Part shown: piece by piece, positions 1-8,090 of the stretch
Position numbering within the stretch: position 1 is the stretch's first letter
Layout of the letters: every line of letters starts with the position of its first letter
DNA from: Rhizobium sp. ARZ01
GTDB lineage: Bacteria > Pseudomonadota > Alphaproteobacteria > Rhizobiales > Rhizobiaceae
NCBI RefSeq assembly: GCF_014851675.1
Contig: NZ_JACVAE010000001.1
Coordinates: 2,852,001-2,916,000, forward strand
Length of the DNA stretch: 64,000 nt
Direction of reading: 5' to 3'
Translations under genes and position numbers: made by a program
The notes under the pieces: generated by a model
Seen by the model: only the letters and a program-made list of their open reading frames with translations
Told to the model about the DNA's origin: nothing
Databases searched by the model: none

Positions 1-598
1 TGAGCGCGCGGGCGCCCACCTGGCAGGCGCCGATCAGGGCGTTGAAGTCGCCTTCCTGGTCGCGCCGGGCACGCATGTTGGTCAGAAGCAGGTTCATCAC
101 GTCATGGCGCGGCTTGCCCTTGTCCCAGAGTTTTACGGGCGGAATACGCAGGCCTTCGGCGAAAATCTCGGTCGCTGCCGGGTTGTAGCCCGCCGGCACC
201 GGCCCGCCGATGTCGGTGAGATGGCCCTTGCAGACCGTCCAGAACACCAGCTCGCCCTCGTAGAACACGGGGTAGTACATGCAGGTGTCGATGATGTGGG
301 AACCGCCATAGGCCGGATCGTTGTGAAGGATCAGATCACCTTCGTGGATGACGCCGTCGAAGAATTTCGCGACCGACTTCATCGCCGGGATCAGCGAGCC
401 GAGATGGATCGGGATGTCCTGCCCCTGCAGGATCATTTCCGGCGTATGATTGAAGAGCGCCGTCGAATAGTCGTGCGCCAGATTGAACACCGACGACCGC
501 GCCGTCTGTTCCAGCGTCAGCGTCATCTCGCGCTGGGTCGTTTCCAGCACGCCCCGCACCACAGACAAAGTGATGGGATCGACCTTCCGGGTTGTCAT
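1..598 (-). CDS. Hydantoinase B/oxoprolinase family protein, N-terminal part (cut by window edge)
   Basis: The minus strand is open from an ATG at 598 to base 1, giving about 199 residues of a protein that continues outside the window. It begins MTTRKVDPITLSVVRG and later reads DYSTALFN, HLGSLIPAM, GDLILHNDPAYGGSHIID and KGHLTDIGG. These blocks are typical of the N-terminus of the HyuB family (N-methylhydantoinase B, 5-oxoprolinase, acetone carboxylase subunit). Family members normally exceed 500 residues, so about a third is visible. A strong ribosome site, GGGAGGAAAAGG, precedes the ATG. The enzymes hydrolyse or carboxylate cyclic amides or ketones in the cytoplasm with a HyuA partner; the substrate cannot be told. 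The divergent AraC gene at 877 is a plausible regulator. Confidence 0.85.
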   Translation of the reverse strand, partial: MTTRKVDPITLSVVRGVLETTQREMTLTLEQTARSSVFNLAHDYSTALFNHTPEMILQGQDIPIHLGSLIPAMKSVAKFFDGVIHEGDLILHNDPAYGGSHIIDTCMYYPVFYEGELVFWTVCKGHLTDIGGPVPAGYNPAATEIFAEGLRIPPVKLWDKGKPRHDVMNLLLTNMRARRDQEGDFNALIGACQVGARAL

Positions 599-876
599 CG
601 TCCTTTTCCTCCCTTGAGCAGCCGGCAAATGCCACGCACGCGTCAAGGGTCCGCCCATAGGCAGACGATGGTGTACCCCCCTTTTGCGTGCCGATTTTCC
701 GGCTTCTTGATTGCTGGGTGTCAGGCTGTCACCTGGCCGGGGTCGTGGTCTTGCATCAGGGCGCACAATCGTTTGTCGCTGAGCGCACCATCCGTCCGAC
801 AGCATCGAATCCCCTTGCATCGGGGAAAGCCAGCGATTACCCAAAAGGGACAAACAATACTTGGGAGGGTATTGTC

Positions 877-1824
877 TTGGAGGTGAATGTCTACAAGACG
901 GAGCATCTGCCGTCGGGCGAACGTGCCAGCCATTGGTCGACCGTGATCGCGGATACCTACTTTCCGTTGCACCTGACCTTCCGCGATGCGGCGTCGTTTC
1001 AAGGGCGGTTGGAAAAGCGGTCGCTCGGCGACGTTTCGCTGTCGCGACTGCAGACCGAGCCGATGCAATACGAGCGCCGACGCCGGCACATTGCCGATGC
1101 CAGCGGCGAGGAATATCTGATCACCATCCCGCGCAACAGCCCGGTCGAGTTCCACCAGCTCGGCCGCGATGTGCGCTGCGACCCCGGCGGTTTTATCCTG
1201 GAGCGAGGCGACGAACCCTACCGGTTCTCCTATGCGGCTGCGAACGACCTGTGCGTGCTGAAAGTGGCAAAGCCAATGCTGTCGGAAAAGCTCCGCAATC
1301 CCGATCAGTATTGCGCGCGCGTTTTCGACGGATTTGCTGGCGTCGGCGGCCTGCTCAGCAACATGGCGCGACTGCTGCAATCTGACCCAATCGCAGATGA
1401 GAAAGCCACGCAGGTTCTCGGTCGCCAGCTGATCGAGCTGCTGGCGCTTGCAATAGACGGGCAATCGACCGTCGGTCACGACCACAAGTCCTCGGTCCGC
1501 ACCGCGCACCTTCGTCGCGCCGAAGAAGTGATCGAGCGCAATCTCTCAAACCCTGCCCTGTCGCCTGAAATGGTGGCCAACGCCTGCGGCATATCCAAGC
1601 GCTACCTGCACGAACTGTTTTCGGATGCGAACAGCACGGTCTCCCAGTTCATCCGTGAACGCCGACTTTCCGCCGCGCGCGACTTGCTGCTCATGCCGAA
1701 TTCGGGAGCAATTGCCGATGTCGCGTATCGGTTCGGTTTCTCCGACCATGCGCAGTTCTCGCGCTTGTTCAAGGCGATGTTTGGAAGAACCCCGTCGGCG
1801 TTTCGTGCGGGTCAAAGCGAGTAG
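877..1824 (+). CDS. AraC-family transcriptional regulator
   Basis: About 315 residues. The C-terminal 100 residues carry the double helix-turn-helix of the AraC/XylS family: MVANACGISKRYLHELF is the first and IADVAYRFGFSDHAQFSRLF the second, ending in the usual FGRTPSAFR. The N-terminal part resembles the AraC-binding-like domain (blocks SLSRLQTEPMQYERRRRHI and EYLITIPRNSP). The frame is open upstream to 688, but that stretch has no regulator similarity. I chose TTG at 877 because GGAGGG lies seven bases before it; GTG at 883 is an alternative. It diverges from the hydantoinase-B gene, so it may control that operon. The effector is unknown. Confidence 0.85.
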   Translation: MEVNVYKTEHLPSGERASHWSTVIADTYFPLHLTFRDAASFQGRLEKRSLGDVSLSRLQTEPMQYERRRRHIADASGEEYLITIPRNSPVEFHQLGRDVRCDPGGFILERGDEPYRFSYAAANDLCVLKVAKPMLSEKLRNPDQYCARVFDGFAGVGGLLSNMARLLQSDPIADEKATQVLGRQLIELLALAIDGQSTVGHDHKSSVRTAHLRRAEEVIERNLSNPALSPEMVANACGISKRYLHELFSDANSTVSQFIRERRLSAARDLLLMPNSGAIADVAYRFGFSDHAQFSRLFKAMFGRTPSAFRAGQSE

Positions 1825-1907
1825 AGATCAGGCGCACCAATCGACCGGCGGCGACGGGAATGTCTGCGATAGGATGGATGGACACCGGCTTTTGTTGGGC
1901 GACGCTT

Positions 1908-2225
1908 CTACTGCGCCGTAGCGCCGGGAGGGCAGAAGCTCAGATAGAGTGCCTCGACGACATTGCGGGCCGGATCGCTTTCGATGTGATACCAGATGGT
2001 CTGCCCGTCCCGCCGTCCGGCGACGATGCGGTCCTTGCGCAGGAGCGCGAGGTGCTGCGAGACCGTCGAATCCCGAATACCCAGGAGCTCGGCAAGTTGA
2101 CCGACCGATTTCTCGCCATCGACCAATTGGCACAAGATCAGCAAGCGGTGTCGGTTCGACATCGCTTTCAAAAGCTCGCTCGCCCCATCGGCTGCGGCTT
2201 GCATTAAATCAGCATCTAGTTTCAC
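1908..2225 (-). CDS. ArsR-family repressor with BigR/SqrR-type cysteine pair
   Basis: A winged-helix repressor of about 105 residues: LLKAMSNRHRLLILCQLVDG, then VGQLAELLGIRDSTVSQHL (recognition helix) and DGQTIWYHI (wing). Cys in ILCQLVDGE and Cys in YLSFCPP fall where BigR and SqrR carry the pair that forms a di- or tetrasulfide bridge with reactive sulfur species. These are residues 32 and 98 from the start chosen here. No ArsR metal-binding ELCVCDL motif is present. The frame is open to 2273, but that region contains tandem AT-rich repeats that look like operators, so I prefer GTG at 2225; ATG at 2204 is also possible and neither has a strong ribosome site. Its likely targets are itself and the sulfide genes at 6270-9019. 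Confidence 0.8.
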   Translation of the reverse strand: MKLDADLMQAAADGASELLKAMSNRHRLLILCQLVDGEKSVGQLAELLGIRDSTVSQHLALLRKDRIVAGRRDGQTIWYHIESDPARNVVEALYLSFCPPGATAQ

Positions 2226-2244
2226 GCTTATGCATCTACGTTTA

Positions 2245-2286
2245 TTTGCATATATCGTCAATATGATTTGCATATCGTCAATATGA
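2245..2286. promoter_or_regulatory. Tandem AT-rich direct repeats, candidate ArsR/BigR-type operators
   Basis: Two near-identical copies lie side by side: TTTGCATATATCGTCAATAT at 2245-2264 (continuing GA) and TTTGCATATCGTCAATATGA at 2267-2286. Copy 2 contains the inverted repeat CATAT-CGTCA-ATATG (2271-2285). They sit just upstream of the preferred start of the ArsR gene, as expected for autoregulation by a dimeric winged-helix repressor. Assignment to that protein is inference. Confidence 0.6.
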
Positions 2287-2473
2287 AATGAAGGTCTGCG
2301 GACGACCGCCCGCGGACCGCAGGCCCGGTTGCGCCGTGCTCAGAGATGGGTATTCATCGCCGGGATTGCTGTGTCGGCCAATCGTTGAGTCAGCGCATGC
2401 GGCATGCCGAAATCCCCTCCACCTGCGACGGACCGCCGCGTGTACCCAGTCTTCGATTGACGCGCTTCAACAA

Positions 2474-2503
2474 TCGTAGTTAGTTATCGATAACTAACTA
2501 CGA
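2474..2503. promoter_or_regulatory. 30-bp perfect palindrome, TetR operator
   Basis: The left arm TCGTAGTTAGTTATC (2474-2488) is followed directly by its exact reverse complement (2489-2503). It ends eight bases before the tetR ATG at 2512 and overlaps the ribosome site (GAGGTG at 2502-2507), so a bound dimer would block tetR and the export genes behind it. A gap-free 30-bp palindrome is very unlikely by chance. Binding by the adjacent TetR protein is inferred from position. Confidence 0.75.
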
Positions 2504-2511
2504 GGTGACGT

Positions 2512-3123
2512 ATGCGAAAGTCTGCGGAGGAACGCAAGGCAGAGATCCTGGCGACCGCTTTGAGGCTTGCAGATGAACTGGGCCCGGACCGGCTGACCAC
2601 ACAGGCGGTGGCAGGAGCAGTCGGGCTGACGCAACCGGCAATCTTTCGACACTATCCCACCAAGCAGGCGCTATGGCTGGCGGTCGCCCAGCATATTCAA
2701 GACCGAATGATGGCGGCATGGAACGAGGCGCTTGCCCCCGACCTCCCGCCGGCGTCGCGCATTGCCGCGCTGGTCGATGCCCAACTCTGTATGATCGAGT
2801 CCAGTCCGGCAATCCCTGCCATACTGTTCTCGCGCGAGCTTCAGGTCGAAAACGTCGAGTTGCGCCAATCCTTCGCCGGGTTGATGGCCGCCTTTCATGC
2901 GAACCTTGGAGCCGAACTCCGCCAGGCGCGCGAGGCCGGCACTGTGCGCAAGGACTTCGATCCCATCGACGGCGCAGTCTTGCTCATTTCACTCATCCAG
3001 GGCCTTGCGATGCGCTGGTCGCTGGGCGCACGCGGCTTTGCCCTTCGGCCGGAAGGAGCACGTTTATTGGCGATTCAGATGAAGTTGTTTGCAGATCCGA
3101 TCTCGCAGGAGAAAAGCGCATGA
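2512..3123 (+). CDS. TetR/AcrR-family transcriptional regulator
   Basis: 203 residues. The N-terminal helix-turn-helix is canonical (RKAEILATALRLADE, then LTTQAVAGAVGLTQPAIFRHYPTKQALWLAV, residues about 8-55), followed by an all-helical ligand and dimer domain. A 30-bp palindrome precedes the gene and its stop overlaps the next start (ATGA at 3120-3123). This is therefore the local repressor of the three-gene exporter downstream, probably induced by an exported compound. The ligand cannot be deduced. Confidence 0.9.
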   Translation: MRKSAEERKAEILATALRLADELGPDRLTTQAVAGAVGLTQPAIFRHYPTKQALWLAVAQHIQDRMMAAWNEALAPDLPPASRIAALVDAQLCMIESSPAIPAILFSRELQVENVELRQSFAGLMAAFHANLGAELRQAREAGTVRKDFDPIDGAVLLISLIQGLAMRWSLGARGFALRPEGARLLAIQMKLFADPISQEKSA

Positions 3124-4283
3124 TGGGCCGTAAAGTTGTGAAGGTCGGGCTGGTCGCGGCGCTCGCCGGCGTGGCGGGCCTCGCTTTTGTTTTCGCCAGC
3201 AACCGGCCCATCTCAGTGCCCGTCGCGGCACTGGAACGGAATGTCACCATACAGGTCTACGGATTGGGGACGGTCGAAGCACGCATCCTGTCGAAGATCG
3301 GCTTCGAGGTGGGGGCGGAACTGGCAGAACTGTCGGTCGATGACGGCGACGTGGTGGCCAGTGGCCAAGTTCTGGCACGTCTGGACCAGAGAGCGCAGGA
3401 GGCAAAGGTCGCGCGTGCCAACGCCGCAATCAACGCAGCGGCGGCCAATCTCGGCAAGGCTGAAGCCAATGTGGAAAAGGCTGCGGCGGTTCTCGCCCAA
3501 CGCCGGGCGGCCGATGCCCGCCAGCAAGAGCTATTGGGCCGCAACGTCATATCCCGGCAGGTTGCCGAAGAAGCCAAACGCGACGTCGAAGTCGCTGCTG
3601 CGGAACTCACTGTAGCCCGAACTGACATCGACGTCATTCAATCGGAAGCGGCCGATGCAAGGGCGGCGCTCGACTACGAGACCGCAGTGCTCGAACAGCA
3701 TCTGCTGAAGACCCCATATGACGCAGTCGTCGTCGATCGTCATGTCGAAGCCGGCACGGTGGTTCGGGCCGGCGACGTGATCTACACGCTGATGGATCCG
3801 AAAAGCGTCTGGGTGCTCGCCTATATCGACGAGGAACGGGCAGGCGCGCTGTCAATTGGGCAGCCAGCCGAAATCCGCCTGCGCTCGATGCCGCACGATG
3901 GCTACACCGGCAAGGTCGCAAGGATCGGCATCGAAAGCGACCGGGTCAACGAAGAGCGCCGGGTCTGGGTCACGTGCGACAGCTGTCCTCAGCAGTCCTT
4001 TCTTGGGGAGCAGGCCGAGGTCGTGATCACTGTTGCCGAACGGCCCGAAGCATTGCTGGTGCCGGAGGACGCGATTGCCGGCTTCGACGGGCATCAGGGT
4101 CGGGTCTTCCTTGTTCAGGACGGCAAGCTCTCCTCCGCCTCGCTGATCTTTGGCCATCGCACCCAGGACGCACGCGTCGAGGTCATCAGCGAACTGCCCG
4201 ATGGAGCACGGATCGTCACCGTGCCCGCCAAGGGACTGGCGGAGGGGCGCATGGCGCGTGCAGCCGAGGAGAGCCGGCCATGA
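3120..4283 (+). CDS. HlyD/MacA-like membrane fusion (periplasmic adaptor) subunit
   Basis: 387 residues starting MMGRKVVKVGLV with one N-terminal membrane segment (about 8-25). It then has a biotinyl-lipoyl-like half (GFEVGAELAELSVDDGDVV, ARLDQ), an Ala-rich coiled-coil hairpin (about 95-185), the second lipoyl half (KTPYDAVVVDRHVEAGTVV) and a beta-barrel domain. It joins an inner-membrane ABC pump to an outer-membrane channel. The frame is open 149 codons upstream, but the start is fixed by the ATGA overlap with tetR and by the signal anchor. The order adaptor, FtsX-type permease, ATPase matches DevBCA and MacAB-type exporters. No outer-membrane factor is encoded in the window. Confidence 0.88.
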   Translation: MMGRKVVKVGLVAALAGVAGLAFVFASNRPISVPVAALERNVTIQVYGLGTVEARILSKIGFEVGAELAELSVDDGDVVASGQVLARLDQRAQEAKVARANAAINAAAANLGKAEANVEKAAAVLAQRRAADARQQELLGRNVISRQVAEEAKRDVEVAAAELTVARTDIDVIQSEAADARAALDYETAVLEQHLLKTPYDAVVVDRHVEAGTVVRAGDVIYTLMDPKSVWVLAYIDEERAGALSIGQPAEIRLRSMPHDGYTGKVARIGIESDRVNEERRVWVTCDSCPQQSFLGEQAEVVITVAERPEALLVPEDAIAGFDGHQGRVFLVQDGKLSSASLIFGHRTQDARVEVISELPDGARIVTVPAKGLAEGRMARAAEESRP

Positions 4284-5413
4284 ACCTCGCCTATCGCGAT
4301 GTTCGTCACAATCTCTTCCGTTTCGTGCTTACCTGTCTCGGGCTTGGGCTATTGATGGCGGTCGTCCTGGCGATGATGGGGATCTACAACGGCCTCGTGG
4401 CCGACGCGCTCAACATCGTCCGGGCTCCGCAGGCGGATCTATGGGTGGTGGAGGCTGGGCGGCTCGGCCCGTTCGCCGAGTCCTCGAAAATTCCTGGCAC
4501 CACGCGGGACGCCGTCGCCCGGCTTCACGGCGTGGAAGAAGCCGGCAGCATTTCCTACCAGACGGTCGAGGCGCCCTTCGCCGGCACAACGCTCAGGCTT
4601 TATGTGATCGGGCACCAGCCGGGTCGCCCCGGCGAACCGCAAAGAGTTGTCGAAGGGCGCGGCATCCAGCGCAGTCATTTCGAAGCCGTCGCCGACCGCA
4701 AATCCGGACTCAGCGTCGGCGACCGGATCAGGTTGGGGCGTGACCGGTTCGAGGTCGTCGGCCTCGTAGAGGATGCAATGAACTCCGGCGGCGACCCAGC
4801 CGTCTATATCACGCTCGCCGATGCGCAGACGCTCCAGTCGCAACTCGCACCTTCTGCCGCCCGGGTGCAGTCGGCACGCGGCGAAGTGTTGGAGAACCGC
4901 AATACCGTCGCGGCAGTGATCGCCCGCATCGAGCCCAATGCCGACGTGGATGCCGTCGCCCGCACCGTGCACCAGTGGAAGCACCTTTCAGCCATGACGC
5001 AGGCCGAACAGGAAGATTTGCTGCTCCGCTCGGTCGTCGATCGAGCCCGCCGACAGATCGGCCTGTTTCTCGGCATCCTTCTAACGGTTTCCGCGGTGGT
5101 GATCGCACTCATCATCTACACGATGACAATGGAAAAATTGAAACAGATCGCCACGCTGAAGCTGATCGGCGCCCCCGATCGCACCATCGTCGGCCTCATC
5201 GTGCAGCAATCGATCGCGCTTGGCGCCGTGGGCTGGGGCCTCGGCATGATCCTGATCCTGTTGACCAAGGACTTCTTTCCGCGGCGGGTCTTGCTCGAGC
5301 CGATCAATGCCGCCGCCCTTGCCGGCATCATCTTCTTCGTCTGCGTCATGGCAAGCGGCCTCGGGGTTCGCGCCGCACTGAAGGTCGATCCCGCCACCGC
5401 ACTTGGAGGATGA
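4280..5413 (+). CDS. ABC exporter permease, FtsX/MacB (DevC-like) family
   Basis: 377 residues, beginning MNLAYRDVRHNLFRF, with a start overlapping the adaptor stop (ATGA). One membrane segment (about 16-40) is followed by a MacB-like periplasmic domain of some 220 residues. Three C-terminal segments come next (about 265-290, 312-335, 345-365), with the FtsX coupling stretch MEKLKQIATLKLIGAPD between the first two. The length and four-segment topology fit DevC and MacB-type mechanotransmission permeases, which lack the fused ATPase of MacB. The ATPase is the next gene. The exported substrate is unknown; relatives export glycolipids, peptides or antibiotics. Confidence 0.88.
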   Translation: MNLAYRDVRHNLFRFVLTCLGLGLLMAVVLAMMGIYNGLVADALNIVRAPQADLWVVEAGRLGPFAESSKIPGTTRDAVARLHGVEEAGSISYQTVEAPFAGTTLRLYVIGHQPGRPGEPQRVVEGRGIQRSHFEAVADRKSGLSVGDRIRLGRDRFEVVGLVEDAMNSGGDPAVYITLADAQTLQSQLAPSAARVQSARGEVLENRNTVAAVIARIEPNADVDAVARTVHQWKHLSAMTQAEQEDLLLRSVVDRARRQIGLFLGILLTVSAVVIALIIYTMTMEKLKQIATLKLIGAPDRTIVGLIVQQSIALGAVGWGLGMILILLTKDFFPRRVLLEPINAAALAGIIFFVCVMASGLGVRAALKVDPATALGG

Positions 5414-5417
5414 CATC

Positions 5418-6128
5418 ATGGCCGGACACGAAAATTGTACGATCGTGGATCTTGCCTCGATATCGAAGCACTACGGCGAAGGCCCGACCCGGGTCGACGC
5501 ACTGCGCGGCGTCGATCTCAAGGTTCGATCCGGCGAGGTCGTGGCACTGCTCGGCCCGTCCGGATCGGGCAAGACCACGCTCCTCAACATCATCGGCTGC
5601 ATCATCGACCCCAGCAAAGGGCGCGTGTGGCTGGATGGCGAAACCGTCTATGACGAGCGCTGGCTGAGAGGTGACCTGAGGCGCCTTCGGCTGGACAAGA
5701 TCGGCTTCATCTTCCAGTTCCACAATCTCCTTCCCTTCCTCGATGCCAAGGACAATGTCGCCCTCGTGCTGCAGCTTGCCGGCATGCCGGCTGCGGAGGC
5801 GAAACGGCGCGCCGTCGAACTGCTCGACTATCTCGAAGTGGGGCACCGCAAGGACGCCATGCCGGCGCTGCTTTCCGGTGGCGAGGCCCAGCGTGTGGCG
5901 ATTGCCCGCGCACTCGCCAACAGCCCGCGCATCATCCTCGCCGACGAACCGACGGCAGCGCTCGACTCCAAGCGAGCAGGAATCGTCATGGATCTGCTGC
6001 GCAAGCTTGCGGCGGAACAGGATGCCTGCATCGTCGCGGTCACCCATGACGAGAAGATCTTGGATCGGTTCGATCGGCTCTATCATCTGCGCGACGGACG
6101 CCTGGAAGGAACAGACGCGAGCGCATGA
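5418..6128 (+). CDS. ABC exporter ATPase, MacB/LolD/DevA type
   Basis: 236 residues with Walker A GPSGSGKT (residues 46-53), signature LLSGGEAQRVAIAR (151-164), Walker B RIILADEP (171-178) and the switch histidine in VTHD. It is a stand-alone nucleotide-binding subunit that energises the permease ending at 5413. The frame starts earlier with a TTG at 5403, but the ATG at 5418 has GGAGGA seven bases upstream, formed partly by the end of the permease gene. This is the last gene of the tetR operon; a strong hairpin at 6230-6258 separates it from the convergent gene. Confidence 0.92.
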   Translation: MAGHENCTIVDLASISKHYGEGPTRVDALRGVDLKVRSGEVVALLGPSGSGKTTLLNIIGCIIDPSKGRVWLDGETVYDERWLRGDLRRLRLDKIGFIFQFHNLLPFLDAKDNVALVLQLAGMPAAEAKRRAVELLDYLEVGHRKDAMPALLSGGEAQRVAIARALANSPRIILADEPTAALDSKRAGIVMDLLRKLAAEQDACIVAVTHDEKILDRFDRLYHLRDGRLEGTDASA

Positions 6129-6229
6129 CATGCGCAGTCGGCAGATCTGACCGCCCCATTGTTTAGCGGTCGCGGACCGTCAAGCACTTCTGCACTTCGA
6201 CAGATCACTCACGCACCGGCGGAAAACAC

Positions 6230-6258
6230 GCCATCGCAGACCCGTCGTCTGCGATGGC
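6230..6258 (-). terminator. 12-bp perfect hairpin, terminator between convergent operons
   Basis: GCCATCGCAGAC (6230-6241), loop CCGTC, then the exact reverse complement (6247-6258). On the minus strand the stem is followed by GTGTTTTCC, giving a short U tract, so it best terminates the transcript of the small membrane gene at 6270-6635. It may also slow readthrough from the exporter operon. Confidence 0.65.
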
Positions 6259-6269
6259 CAAAACCTCGC

Positions 6270-6635
6270 CTAGGCTTTCGCGGCCTTGGCTGCACATCGA
6301 TTCAGCGCTGCCAGCAGGAGAACGGCGCCGACAATTGCTCCCGGCACGAGAGCAAGCAGGAGCGTCAGCAGGTAATCGATCGGCCCTGTCAGGGAGCCGA
6401 AGTCGGCGAGGGTCCAGCCCGGCGTGAGAAGCAGAGCAACCGCAGTTGCGAGCGTACCGCCTGCGAGCGCTGCCATAACCGGGCGCTTCGGTGACCGGCC
6501 GGCGCGGCGCAGCCGAATTGTGCCGACGAGAATGCCGACAACAAGGGTGGCCGCGAAAACGACAAGCGGCCAAAGCCAAGAACCGATCGTTTCGTGGAGG
6601 ATGAAGTACAGGGTGACTGGGTTGAAATCTTCCAT
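6270..6635 (-). CDS. Small integral membrane protein linked to sulfide oxidoreductase (DUF5368-like)
   Basis: 121 residues with three hydrophobic segments (about 10-40, 52-72, 82-112) and a short basic loop (RLRRAGRSPKR) after the first. No catalytic motif is visible. It lies 14 bases downstream of the sulfide:quinone oxidoreductase stop on the same strand, with AGGATAAGA before the ATG, so the two are co-transcribed. The pattern recalls DUF5368 proteins found near sulfur genes, but I am not certain of the family. It could help anchor the oxidoreductase or its electron path in the inner membrane; that is inference. Confidence 0.65.
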   Translation of the reverse strand: MEDFNPVTLYFILHETIGSWLWPLVVFAATLVVGILVGTIRLRRAGRSPKRPVMAALAGGTLATAVALLLTPGWTLADFGSLTGPIDYLLTLLLALVPGAIVGAVLLLAALNRCAAKAAKA

Positions 6636-6649
6636 TGGTCTTATCCTCC

Positions 6650-7957
6650 CTAGGCGCGCCCGCGCAACATGGCGCGGTAGGCGCCCTTGAGCCCCTTCTC
6701 TTCGATCACCCAGGAGACCCAGAGTTCGTCGAGCGGAGCGATGAAGGGGAAGGACGGCGTGAGATTGCCGTCGTAGTCGAACTCGATCAGCATGGCTTTG
6801 CCGTAGGCTGTCACCATCGGGCAGGACGTGTAGCCGTTGTAGCGCGCAGTGGGTTCACGCCCGGACGTTTCGGCGACGAGGTTGTCGACCACGACGGGGA
6901 CCTGCCATTTCACGCTGGCCGCAGTCTTGCCGCGCGGTACGCCCGCCACGTCTCCGACCGAGAAGACATTGGCGAACCGCGGATGGCGAAGCGTGCCCTT
7001 GTCGGCCTCGATCCAGCCATCGGCGGCGAAGGCGCCCTCCTGCCAGGGTAGCGGGCTGTTCTTGACCGCGTCCGGCGTGCACATCGGCGGCACGACGTGG
7101 ATGAGATCGTAGTCCAGCGTCACGTTGCCGGTGGGCGTGCGATAGGTTGCCCGTTTGGCACCGGCGTCGATGCCGACAAGAACGTGCGAGGGATTGACCG
7201 AAATGCCGCGCTCGGCAAACATGCCCTTCACGCGGACGTCGACGGGCGGAACGGTGAAGACCACTTCGCTATGGGCGTTGTAGACAAGTTGCACCGCATC
7301 GCGTCTGCCCTTCCGACGCGCCCGGTCGTCCGTGATGAACGTCATCTTCAGCGGTGCACCAGCGCATTTCATTTCTGTTGGCGGACGGCCGAACAGGCCG
7401 ACGCCACCCTTGTCGACAAAGGCGTCGATCGAGCGGAACGATGCGGCCGCAGCTTCCGGCCCGGCATAAATCGAGGCGATGCCGTTCTTGCCGATCAGGG
7501 ATTCGTCCATTCCCTCGATGCGGGCGTAGTCGAGCTTGAGGCCGGTCGCGACGAACAAAAAATCGTATTGGATGCGCTGCCCGGAGGTCGCAACCACCGT
7601 GTTCGCCTCTGGATCGAACTCGGCGACGCCCTCCTCGATCCATTCGACGCCGGACGCAATGAAATCCGCATTGCGGAAGGTGACGTTCGCCGGATCCCAG
7701 AGACCGGCGCCGATCAGCGTGTACCCCGGCTGAAAATAGTGCTCCTTGCGTGCGTCCAGAATTGTGATGCTCGCCTGCGGCATCTGCCGGCGTAGCCGGG
7801 AAGCGAGCGACAGGCCGGCTGCCCCCGCTCCCGCAATGACGATTTTCGCCTTGGCAGACGATGTTTGCGCCTGCGCTTGCGGCGCGGCAAAACCTGCCGA
7901 GGCGACGGCCGCCGCCCCAACGAGAAACTGTCTTCTATGCAAATTCCCCTCCCTCAA
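6650..7957 (-). CDS. sqr: Type II sulfide:quinone oxidoreductase with Tat signal
   Basis: 435 residues. The N-terminus LHRRQFLVGAAA followed by an Ala-rich stretch to about residue 31 looks like a twin-arginine export signal. Then come the FAD-binding GAGAAGLS (44-50), YFQPGYTLIG, LFVATGL (about 134-140) and GDVAGVPRGKTAA (335-347). Cys198 in KCAGAP and Cys379 in GYTSCP match the redox cysteines of human-type (type II) SQOR, and the text between them follows that family. The enzyme oxidises sulfide to persulfide or polysulfide and passes electrons to quinone. Export would put it on the periplasmic membrane face. Lineage, cysteines and context argue against a generic flavocytochrome c. Confidence 0.88.
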   Translation of the reverse strand: MREGNLHRRQFLVGAAAVASAGFAAPQAQAQTSSAKAKIVIAGAGAAGLSLASRLRRQMPQASITILDARKEHYFQPGYTLIGAGLWDPANVTFRNADFIASGVEWIEEGVAEFDPEANTVVATSGQRIQYDFLFVATGLKLDYARIEGMDESLIGKNGIASIYAGPEAAAASFRSIDAFVDKGGVGLFGRPPTEMKCAGAPLKMTFITDDRARRKGRRDAVQLVYNAHSEVVFTVPPVDVRVKGMFAERGISVNPSHVLVGIDAGAKRATYRTPTGNVTLDYDLIHVVPPMCTPDAVKNSPLPWQEGAFAADGWIEADKGTLRHPRFANVFSVGDVAGVPRGKTAASVKWQVPVVVDNLVAETSGREPTARYNGYTSCPMVTAYGKAMLIEFDYDGNLTPSFPFIAPLDELWVSWVIEEKGLKGAYRAMLRGRA

Positions 7958-8015
7958 GTCATTTTGTTAGCAGCCACCAACGGTAGCGATGTCCGTTCGG
8001 TACCGCTCATGATTG

Positions 8016-8036
8016 ATATGTCTCCCCCAGACATAT
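8016..8036. promoter_or_regulatory. Perfect 8-5-8 inverted repeat upstream of sqr
   Basis: ATATGTCT (8016-8023), spacer CCCCC, AGACATAT (8029-8036). It lies 59 bases upstream of the sqr ATG in the divergent region shared with the sulfurtransferase gene. Symmetry, AT-rich arms and position suggest an operator; the ArsR protein at 1908 is a candidate ligand, not demonstrated. Confidence 0.55.
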
Positions 8037-8090
8037 GCAGCATGGGCGGATCAGGCTAAGGGCTGCACTGCCTTTATAGTCGACACATCG

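Noticed and set aside
2673-3119. Upstream extension of the HlyD-like adaptor, suggesting a fusion
   Set aside because: The extension lies wholly within tetR in another frame; the membrane anchor and the ATGA overlap fix the start at 3120.
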